From: Isoetes taiwanensis
Lineage: Eukaryota > Streptophyta > Lycopodiopsida > Isoetales > Isoetaceae
Assembly (NCBI GenBank): GCA_021234155.1
Contig: JAJEKV010000064.1
Span: forward strand, 2,978,001 to 3,042,000
Reading direction: 5' to 3'
Length of the DNA stretch: 64,000 bases
Shown here: one piece after another, positions 46,020-54,743 of the stretch
How positions within the stretch are numbered: the stretch's first letter is position 1
Layout of the letters: the number at the start of each line of letters is the position of its first letter
Notes under the pieces: generated by a model
Database searches by the model: none
Seen by the model: only the letters and a program-made list of their open reading frames with translations
Told to the model about the DNA's origin: nothing
Made by a program: the position numbers and the translations under genes

Positions 46020-47124
46020 ATGGCCCAATGCTTCAATGTTACTAAAGCACAATACCAGCAAGCATTGTCTAATGCCAGCTACATTGCATCCCAGTTAGCT
46101 TTGCCTATGCCTAGCAGTCAGCAAGAGTATGACATGCAAGTGGAATTGCTGTCTATTTTGTATCGCTTCCTTCCAGATATTTATTTGCAACCTTCGCAAC
46201 CACCTCCTCTGCCTAATAGTCCTCCACCAGTAACTCCGCCACCGCCACCTAAGCTGAGAAAATGGCTAGAGAAAGTAGACATGCCGTCTTTCAAAGGGGG
46301 AAAGACAAAGCCTGTCAAGGTTGTCAGTTTTGTCAGCCAGTGGGAAAAGTTTTTTGAGCGTGTGCAGGCAACAGATGTGGAAAGACTGCAAGCCATGGAT
46401 ACTTATTTAAAAGATCAAGCTCAAGCAAGGAAGACGAGAATGTGATCCCAAGATCAGTGATTGGGAAAGTTTTAAAACAGCATTTGACGCACATTATTTG
46501 CCCTCTAACTATCACAGTGAGCTGTGTAGGGAATGGGATCGTCTGAAGCAGGGGGAATCAGAGAGTATTCAGTCCTACACTTCCAAATTTACTCATTTAG
46601 CGGCACTAATAAGGAATCTGGATGGGAAAGAGCTTCTGAGAAAATATGTCAGCGGATGTAGGGATGATATCTATGCGGAGATGGAGATATTTCACCCCAA
46701 AGATTTAAATGAAGCCATAAAACTAGCATCTGCAGTGGAACGGAAAATAGATCCCAAAACTAGGAAATTTGTTTTCTGGGATGAAGACACTTCAGATGAT
46801 CAAGAGGATAAAAAGAATAGCAAAGAAAAGAATGGAAGTAAGGAATCTTCCAGAAGCTTTAAGAAGAGGAAAAACAACGGCAACAGTAATGGTTCTGAAA
46901 AGAAGCGGGAAGAGGGAAGTCAAGGTAGACCGAGGAAGGAAACTAGGGAACCAAAGGGAGGTTGTTATAGATGTGGAGGAAAGCATCACCTAAGGGATTG
47001 TCCATTTGGAGAAGGGGGGATCACAAAGGTTGAGACACCTAAACCTCAAAGGGGTGTACACATGCATGCTATTGAAGGTCCCAAGCTGGCTCTAAGGCTG
47101 CTGATGAGTGGAAGAAAGGTGTAA
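46020..47124 (+). mobile_element. Ty3/gypsy-type gag with CCHC zinc knuckle (frameshifted)
   Basis: Frame 1 (46020-46445) starts MAQCFNVTKAQYQ 24 bp after the PBS. It has a Pro-rich linker (PPPVTPPPPPK) and a WLEKVDMPSFKGGKTK segment. A shift near 46430 moves to a second frame, open to 47124. That frame holds the capsid-like retrotransposon gag domain (WESFKTAFDAHYL, LCREWDRLKQGESESIQSYT, YVSGCRDDIYAEM), a Lys/Asn-rich basic stretch and the knuckle CYRCGGKHHLRDC. The CX2CX3HX4C spacing is usual for plant gypsy elements. Protease, RT and integrase are missing, so the element is non-autonomous. Confidence 0.9.
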
Positions 47125-47653
47125 GCTTCCAAGATGAGGAACGAGCAAAGGCTAATGCCAAAGAACGGAAATGGCTCCAAACGGGAACTCTGGGGTAAAC
47201 ATAGTTAAAATTTATACCTTTAGGGTAATATTTGCAAGATTTGATTTGCAAGATTTGATTTGTATGTTGAATTTCGTGTGGAATGAAAATTAAATTATTA
47301 CGTAAGTATGGTGCATTAGATGTAAATTTTGAAGAATGGAAATTGTAGTTGTAACAGCCTGACAAAATTTACATCAGTATCGCGGAGATACGATGATTGG
47401 GTATCGTGAAGATACTATATTATGGAGATACAATTAAATAGTACCGCGGAGGTACAAGGATATATCGTACTGCGGAAGTACGCGGATATCCATAACTATT
47501 TCTTAAGTTTGCAGGATTAAGGAACCCTTCGATGCAATTTGATTTGGACGCAATTATCTTAAGAAGGGATGGACCCGTCTCAATGCATTCGAAAGATCGC
47601 GGATGATCTTCCTTAAGAAGGGATGGAATTGATATGGAGCATGCTAGGGGGAG
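47125..47653 (+). mobile_element. Internal non-coding region and polypurine tract
   Basis: No pol is present. Short repeats of the type TATCGYGAAGATAC / GTACCGCGGAGGTAC lie near 47379-47480. The tract CTAGGGGGAG at 47644-47653 directly precedes the LTR. Confidence 0.7.
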
Positions 47654-48533
47654 TGGTCCAGGAAATTAAGGCAATGGGGCATGGTAATAGGGCATGGTAA
47701 TGGGGCATATGACTTTTAATAGTTTACAAGTTTAAGCAAGGGGGCGTGCAACTATAGACCCTTAAAGCAAGGAAGATACTTTGAAAGGGGATGATACTTT
47801 AACAAAAAAGTAATGGCTTCATGCAACTATTATTGGAAAGAAAAGGAGACGAATTGGGGATGGCATGAACAGACTAAATCAAGGAGGCAACCCGATTCGC
47901 TTTTAGAAGGGGCGGATACTAGAATAGAACGTGAGCATGTTTTTTTAAAAGGAGAGCGGAGGTCGAACTGAAAACAAGAGGTAGCCGGTACAGATCCAGA
48001 ACAGACCCGACAGAGCAGATCCCTGTTATTGATTCGGACGTCAGCAACCAGCTCCCGCCATTGAATCCAGCATCTGCAGCTAGCCGATTAAGCAGAAGGA
48101 AGGACAAGTGATCCGGTTTCTGGCTGCCGTATCTTAGATCCGATCTACAGGGGGCTCTAAGCAGCAGGCCTGGGAGTCAGACCTTAAGGGCCTCGCCTTT
48201 CTTGAACAGCAGAAGATTGAATTGGGCCTATTCTTAACGGTTCTTCTTGTCTAAGCTTATCTTAATCTTATGCCATTGTAAAGGGAACGATCTTGTGCTA
48301 ATGAAGAATAAGCCTTGATCATTTCCTCTTGCCTCAAATCCCTTGGAATTGCCTTAGTTTTCTTGGATCCGGTTGGGTGGAAACTGGATGCTCCAAAGCT
48401 TGGTTGCGGAGACCAAGATCTTATATTCTTGAATAGATCTATTACAAGACTCTGGGAACTATTTCTTTTGTTTCTATCTAACAAATTGTTGATCTAAGTG
48501 GATAATATCTTTAAGAATTCCTAATCCATATCA
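47654..48533 (+). mobile_element. 3' LTR of the gag-only gypsy element
   Basis: It starts TGGTCCAGG after the polypurine tract and ends CCATATCA, giving about 880 bp with TG...CA borders. Only its last 62 bp can be compared with the truncated 5' LTR, where one difference is seen, so the insertion is young. Confidence 0.85.
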
Positions 48534-48877
48534 AGTTGATACGATTAGCTAGTCTCCAAAGATCTACTGCAAAAATAATCGTCAAGAAACAAGTCAAGTA
48601 AGCACAAATCCACCCTTCCGAATAAGCTCACCACCCAACCAGGTTGTCCTTGAGCAAGAGTCTTCCAAAGAAAGGAAATAACGCAAGTTAGCCACTATAA
48701 ATCCTTTGTAGCAAAAACATAGATTTAAGGAATAGGCTAGGCTTGGGATTTGGCTTAGATCTTCAATTGGGATAGAAACAAGCTTTGCCCTGTAACATTC
48801 ACTTCCTTTTTGAAAAGGTAAAGGTATCCCTTAATAAGCCTTACTTGAATGACGTCCTTATATTTAGCCCAAGTCCC
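48534..48877. other. Short non-coding stretch
   Basis: Nothing recognised. Confidence 0.4.
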
Positions 48878-49004
48878 TTTTTAACATTAAAAGTACACTT
48901 TTATGCCCATAGATATAATATATATAATAGATGCGTGCCTCATCTTAACATATATAAAGCAAATGCCATTTCTTTTTAACATTAAAAGTACACTTTTATG
49001 CCCA
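48878..49004. repeat. Perfect 32-bp direct repeats around a 63-bp segment
   Basis: TTTTTAACATTAAAAGTACA plus the following 12 bases occurs identically at 48878-48909 and 48973-49004. The 63 bp between them (48910-48972) is largely the sequence found again at 51789-51906. Confidence 0.9.
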
Positions 49005-49375
49005 GAAGGTTTGCAAATTATCTTTGAGTATGATTTTGGCAGTGGTTAACCGAGAAAGGGGGGTTAGGGTTTGAGGAAAAAATTCTCGAGGCTGTGCTCC
49101 ATGGTAGCGTGATGTAAAATCGTGGCGGCTTTCCTCCTAGCATGTCGGGAGGCTGGTATGTGCTCCCGTGAGTTTGGAGAGGTGGGAGCCATGCCGGCCG
49201 TCCACATGCTGATTTTGCTGCTTTGGATTGTGCTCCTCATATGGGATGCCAACAATAGCCCTTAATTTGTGGCAGATTCTGCATAAAGAGTGGTGTGCAG
49301 GTTTCCGATGGATACTCGATCTCAGGGAGCCATGGCTGAGCCGTCTTCTGCTGCAGGTATTGCTTGATGTGAGAT

Positions 49376-50871
49376 ATGTTTCTTCGTAGGCTAGCCAGGG
49401 GTGTGTCCAAGGGATGTGTAGATGCAGAAGGAAGGCCTCCGGAGAGTAGTGCAGTGGCAGCATGCCGTGGTTTATGGAAAGGCTTCACACTCTCTGAGGA
49501 TGTCAATATGCACAGGAGCAGTTTTGAAGAGGTTTCAGTGCCTGTTGCTAACGATGGAGCTGGGGATGCTCATGATTTCGAGGTTGTAAATTCGTTTCAG
49601 GGTCCTGTTGTTCTTGGTGTAGACAAGGGCGTGAATTCATTGGAGCCTCATGCTGTTGGCTGTGGAGAGAAGGCACAGGTGCCTACACTGTTTGAAAAGC
49701 CAGAGGTGGCTCCAGTATTTCAGTTCACTGGGAAAGCTCCTGGGAGAGCTCCTGTTTTTGAAGACAGAGGGCCTGGCAGGCAGGTTTTTGCTGGGAATAA
49801 GAGGTTGCCAGTGAGAAAGAGAGTTATCACGAAGTCCCCAAGAGCCCCTGTTTCGCAGAGAGACCTGCCTTCCTCTTTGGATGTGAGTGTTACCGTGAGT
49901 ATAGGTGGAGTGGATATATGGGATGAGATCTATAATCGTGTGTGTCGGTTTACGGATCTGAGAATGCTTGATGGAATTGTCGGCTTGGAAAGAGGATCAG
50001 ACTTAGATCATCTCCATGTCCAGTGCGTATTTAGGATTGCTCTGACAAGCCCTATAGCAGTGAATGCAAAATTGAAGAAATACTTGGGGTGGGATACTCA
50101 CAAGCCAGCGGGTGGTCTTGTTCTTTGTAAAGCTTTGAAAGACACAAGACTGCATTGTTACGAAGGAATGCTAGGATACTGCCTCAAGGACCTGGGGAAG
50201 ATGCATCATAGGCATCATATGAAATCATCCTGCGAACGAGCATTGAGCGTGGAAAGGAGTTGTATGCTTTATACGGAGCAGGGGAAATAAAAAATTGTGT
50301 GACACTTGATAACAGGAATCTCTTTGCAAAGGCCAAACATTTTCAGTCCTATCATGGGAAGAGACAGCTAACTGCATCCCTCATTCAAACCGTCTGTAGC
50401 ATGCTCCGGACTGGAAAATTCGTGTTGAGCGGGGCATGGGTTCTTCCATCTAACACGGCATTCATTTCACAGCAGCGTGTGGAGGCTGCATGGCGCCTCA
50501 CACTAAATCCCAAGTATGCCTCTCATGCGGATGTCAGGAGTGTTGTGTATGGGCTTCCTCCTGGAATAGTGCCAATAGAGCGTGTAGGGAAGCGTAGAAG
50601 GAGATTTTGGGGCCGAGGGGCGTGGTTGGGGATGTTGAGGAGGATGATGGCGATGAGGAGGATGGCAGACCAAGAACATGGAGATCTGGCCTTTGAGCAA
50701 GCATCTTTGCCGCAGACACACCCCTGGCATTTGCCCGTCTTATATTCCTTTGAATTTTGGGGACTATTCCTTCTCGCTTTCGGTAAGTGTGGCTCCATTT
50801 GCTTTACTTATGTACATATTCTTTGCTTTTCATGTAGGCGTAGGTGGAGGCGTAGGTGCAGATGTTGCTAA
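49376..50871 (+). pseudogene. Rep-like HUH endonuclease (single-Tyr, CRESS/Replitron-like), frameshifted
   Basis: HUH endonucleases nick single DNA strands through a catalytic Tyr and a metal-binding His pair. The first frame (49376-50290, 304 codons) has a leader of about 160 residues without known domains, then the Rep fold: strand VSVTVSIGG, GLERGSDLDHLHVQC (motif II, His-Leu-His) near residue 215 and GYCLKDLGK (motif III, YxxK) near residue 275. Coding then shifts frame near 50212-50225 and continues to at least about 50600 (LYALYGAGEIKN, NRNLFAKAKHFQSY, LNPKYAS, GLPPGIVPIERVG). A further shift into an acidic tail near 50600 is possible. No helicase follows, unlike CRESS-virus Reps and Helitrons. 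An ATG in strong context lies just upstream (49332) in another frame. The copy is inactive as it stands. Confidence 0.65.
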
Positions 50872-51019
50872 TGTTTTGAGCGAGGGGCCTAGAGATCTTT
50901 GTTTTTCAGCCCCCTTGTGAATCTGGACCTGATTCGGATGAGGAAATTGAGAAGCCTCGCTGAAGTTGTAGGCGAGAACAGGGCGAGAGTGTTTTCATCT
51001 CCATGTAGACATAGAGTTC

Positions 51020-51202
51020 TTGTCAAAGGAGACAATGATGAGTATTAGAGAATGTAGGACAGCCATGTGCAACGCTATTCGGCGTCTAGAGCGAAGCCTT
51101 ACACCGCCGGACATAGAGGATTTGAAGGTTTCATTGAAGCAACTTTGTAGAGTATTTCGTGGTTACGTCAATTTGATGCGAGCTTTTTTCGATCAAGCAT
51201 AA
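51020..51202 (+). CDS. Small helical open frame downstream of the Rep-like gene
   Basis: This 60-codon frame (start shown is GTG/TTG-like; first ATG codons at 51035-51040) reads MMSIRECRTAMCNAIRRLER, then PPDIEDLKVSLKQLCRVFRG. It is amphipathic and basic. It lies inside the direct-repeat-bounded unit and could be a last exon of the Rep-like gene or a separate small protein. I do not recognise it. Confidence 0.25.
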   Translation: MSKETMMSIRECRTAMCNAIRRLERSLTPPDIEDLKVSLKQLCRVFRGYVNLMRAFFDQA

Positions 51203-51751
51203 CAACACTCTTGATCGTCTTGGGAAGAGATACTTCCAAGCACTATGCGGGCATGAAGCGGTTCGGATCCCTTGAAACTCATGCTTTTTCTTAGTCTTAC
51301 ATTTTGGTCATGTGTACATATTGTGGATGGCCGGGTCCTTTGTGAAGCTTCTCCATGAGCTCATGCTCTTGATCTTGTTTTGGTCTTTGTGTAGATGGGC
51401 GGCCAGTCGTTTCGAGGCTTCTCCATGAAGCTCTTGTACACTTTGCATTACATTCCTTTGTTGCTTTTCGGTTTGTATGCCTTCTTTGTTAACATCTGAC
51501 CCTCTACATACTATATCACGTTGTCAATGTAATATATATCTTTGGTTGTTGACTTCAAGTTCTTCTTACGAATATTTGACAATGCAATAGTGTTGATTCA
51601 TTAATTGATTGTATGCATTGATCTATACCTTGTATGATTGTACGTATCTGGTCGTTTGGGGTGCAAAAGAGTATACGGGGGGCTGACGTGTAAATTCTGT
51701 GGTCCTTGATGTGTCATATTCTTGTGAATATTCTTGGATCCAATGATCCAG

Positions 51752-51870
51752 GATATAGCAATAAGGATATAGCAATAAGGATATAGCAATAGATATAATA
51801 TATATAATATATATAATATATATATATATATTATATATAATATATAATATATATATATAATATATATAAT
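51752..51870. repeat. Tandem 15-bp repeats and AT microsatellite
   Basis: AAGGATATAGCAATA-type units occur three times at about 51752-51792, followed by about 75 bp of TA/TAATA repeats. Reverse-strand frames through it (Ile/Tyr-rich) are artefacts. Confidence 0.9.
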
Positions 51871-52009
51871 AGATGCGTGCCTCATTTTCTAAACATATAT
51901 AAAGCAGTTGGGTTTTTTGTTTGAACCTAATATTTTTTCGCCAGGAAAAGATGTGAGCATGCCACCTGTCCTTTAAAAAATGATATAAAACTATAAAACT
52001 ATATAAATC

Positions 52010-52576
52010 AAGCGTGTGTGTGACATAGGCAAGTGTGCGGCCAGATTAAGAAGAAACTTGCGTGCCGTTGAAGAAACCTGTGTGCCCCTGAATACAGCCG
52101 ACTGCCCCATTTCTGCTGCTCCGATCTACTATCTAAAAGGCGATCGCTCTGAAGCTTTTGGTTTCCGAGATGGGTATCAGGAATTTTCCGACTCTTCAGC
52201 TCTCAAATCGGCTGTTTTACTGGAAAAAATGGCCGAGCATCTTGCTTCCAGCGCAGAGATCAACATCGGTCTCAAGGTAGGGCTTTCACGAATTTGAGGT
52301 TAGAACTCGATAAAATATAACAGAAATTTGCTGCTTTCTGTGTTCTGATGTTTAGATGTTAAATATTTGCAGATGTTAAATTTTGAAGGGGCTTTATGCA
52401 ACCATGACATGCAAAGATCTGCAGCAGCTACAAATTGTGGAACTGAAGATGTAGACTCAGGGACAGGTCCCAGGGAAGATGGGGATGAAGGAGAAACAGA
52501 AGACTTAGTTCCAGGAACCTATGACCTGGTCGAGATGAATGCAGTTGAGATTTTTGCTGAACATACTCTTTTGTGA
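52010..52576 (+). pseudogene. STOP1/ART1-like zinc-finger gene fragment, two exons
   Basis: STOP1/ART1 proteins are C2H2 transcription factors for acid and aluminium tolerance. An open stretch from about 52010 (AARLRRNLRAVEETCVPL, ALKSAVLLEKMAEHLASSAE) ends at a GT donor (CTCAAG|GTAGGG, 52276). After a 95-bp intron, exon 2 (52372) reads MLNFEGALCNHDM, an acidic stretch, then GTYDLVEMNAVEIFAEHT. The last phrase is what precedes the first finger (HFCxICGKGFKRD) in this family. Here the frame hits TGA at 52574, and the sequence after it looks like a decayed Cys-x2-Cys. The fingers themselves are absent. The rest of exon 1 has no recognised domain, so the identification rests on the pre-finger motif. 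Confidence 0.5.
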
Positions 52577-54237
52577 TTTTTGTCACTAACAATGACAAAC
52601 AATGCCGGTGTGTGAGCAATGCCGGTGCCTTCTGGTGGCTTAGTGGAGCGCCTGTCTTAGATCCCACGTTCTCTTCGAAATATGATGCGGTGCTTCTGAA
52701 TCCCGATTTACTTGAATAATGGGATGTAAGATAAGTGACTAAGCTGCATCCCATCTTACAGTACCTACTGGTGGGCATTATATGATATAATAATTGATTA
52801 ATGTAGCTTCTATTCTATGCCGTCATTGAGATAGCACAATCCAAAAATAAGAGCAAAATTGAATCTACTTGGTTTTTCTGGAGCAGTGATACTGATACAT
52901 CGATGCTTCAGGCCATCTTTCTACTTCAAAGGTTGAGTTGTTGAACTCAAAGGTAGAACAATCACTTGTGGCAGAAAATAAGGGAAACATTAGGCCTAAA
53001 ACAGGGGAGTATCAGGGAGAGTTGAAGACTGCAAATCAGCACCCATATAGGCTGTATTACTTGTGCAAAAAAGCAAAGATCTTGATGTTTGTTAATAGGC
53101 TCTCATTCAAACGCAAACATGCTTGGATTTGCTTGATTGAAAGGCAAAAACGCCTTTTTGGGTAATCAAACTGCCCCACAAGATACAAATTGGACCACAT
53201 TGAAGCACGAAAGCAGAGCAATCAAGGGCAATTTGAGATGCACTGGCATCAAGCTGGTAATCGTCGTTTCTGGCCTGCCTCTAGAACTAATAAATTGAAG
53301 ACTCTATTTTTTTTTTGTTTCCATTGATGAATCTTAGAGACATCATCGTTTTCAATGCATTGGTATCCTGACCCACAAAACAAATCATTTATTTGTTAGC
53401 CTGGAAGCTAACAGGCTGCTTTGGTTCAGAGTAAACGCAAAACATTTCAGGCTAGAATCCCATTCTTCATCTAAGCAGGTCGAATCTGGAAAATTTCTGA
53501 AGAAATTGTCAGATTTGCTGCTGGGTCTAGCTATGACGGCGCCATGGCTGGGCCTAGAAGCTATTGTAACTCTGAGGGATACTGGGTGATGGTATCTCCT
53601 TTTTTAGGTTCCCATTGCTTTTTTCAACCTATTTATTTTGAACTTATCTAGAGGGCCACTCCGGCCTTCAAATGCGAATGCCATCGCCGACCTTGCCATC
53701 AGTGCCACCCTTCGTCCTCTGTTTCAAGCAAAACATGGAATTCAAGCTTCTTTCTTCATGGCTTTTCAATGTGCAAAAATTATGCTCGAACCTGAAAATG
53801 GAGGCAAAGAGTTTGATAATCATTTGCATTTTTTAAGTTCACTTGAGATCGTACTTATGGCTACATTTTTAACAACTTAACAACATGCATAAGTATTAGA
53901 AAGATAGATAGTATTAGAAAGAAGAGTACTCTGTAATTGGATTTGGACTTGGTCTCACTGTCTAAAGTTTGTTGCTCAAAACGTTGGCTCTCAATTGAAT
54001 GGGTACCATATCTTTCATAGCTTCAATTTGGGTATCAAGTCACTATGGAGAAGTTTTGAGAGCATCGGTCGCTATTTGCTACTTATTACAGATATCCGAG
54101 ACTCAGTCTATGGATTTCTCAACTTTTGTTGCTAAAATGAATTAGATTTATGACATTGTGGTGGGGGTACTACTCCAATGTTTTATTTATTAACATGATA
54201 CATCATTAAGACCTTGGTATATTTGTGGCCGGAATGT
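52577..54237. other. Non-coding stretch
   Basis: Several short open frames (for example 52938-53165 and 53638-53880) have no family resemblance and no splice support. Confidence 0.4.
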
Positions 54238-54743
54238 TCTATGTTCGTGGCGATCATGGCCTGGTGGTCAGACCATTGGATACGGGTGCTCCCCCGCCCA
54301 GGTTCATACCCCACCGGCTATCATTGCATGACATGGTTGAAAAAAAGAAAGACAATATAATTGGGAATCCTATAGTCATTATGTCTAGCATCTTTCTATC
54401 GTGCAGGCATCGAATGCGCGGTGAAACAATGCAGGTTCAAATCCTGCACATTCTATCGTGTATATCCGAGATGGTGAAGAGGAATTTATCGCGGCCATAT
54501 GCATGCTCTTAGGTTGGATACCCCGTTATGGTCAATATTCTTCTATCGTGCAGGCACTGAACGCAAGGGGTTCAAATTATGCATGTTCTAGCATGCATAG
54601 ACGAGTTGGGGAAGAGAAACGTTCTTCTATCGTGCAGGCACTGAACGCAAGGGGTTCAAATTATGCATGTTCTAGCATGCATAGACTAGTTGGGGAAGAG
54701 AAACGTTCGCGGCGGCCGATAGGCCGCCGCGATAAGTTTCTTG
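54238..54743 (+). mobile_element. Helitron-like element with tRNA-like head and CTTG end, copy 1
   Basis: It starts TCTATGTTCGTGGCGATCAT, then an A-box-like TGGCCTGGTGGTCAGACC and a B-box-like GGTTCATACCCC. A second perfect B box, GGTTCAAATCC, lies at 54434-54444. An 84-bp unit is doubled in tandem (54538 and 54622). It ends with a perfect 11-bp hairpin TCGCGGCGGCC-GATA-GGCCGCCGCGA (54707-54732), TAAGTTT and CTTG, followed by T. The layout is Helitron-like, but the terminal CTTG departs from CTRR. Confidence 0.55.

Larger units (their letters stand above)
48909..51906 (+). mobile_element. Rep-encoding unit of about 2.9 kb bounded by direct repeats
   Basis: A block reading ATAGATATAATATATATAAT, then AGATGCGTGCCTCAT and AACATATATAAAGCA, is present at 48909-48961 and again at 51789-51906, where the AT part is expanded. 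The start-to-start distance is 2880 bp. The main coding feature between them is a HUH Rep-like protein. This could be one unit length of an integrated rolling-circle DNA or a transposon with direct-repeat ends. The repeats themselves may also be older flanking sequence. Confidence 0.45.

Noticed and set aside
51601-51885. Ile/Tyr-rich reverse-strand protein
   Set aside because: It is a translation of the AT microsatellite.
48909-51906. Reading the Rep unit as an endogenous geminivirus
   Set aside because: No coat or movement protein, no helicase part of Rep, and no canonical nonanucleotide hairpin was seen; a virus origin is not excluded but is not supported over a transposon.
52428-52778. 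116-codon reverse-strand frame
   Set aside because: It is antisense to the STOP1-like exon, with no domain.
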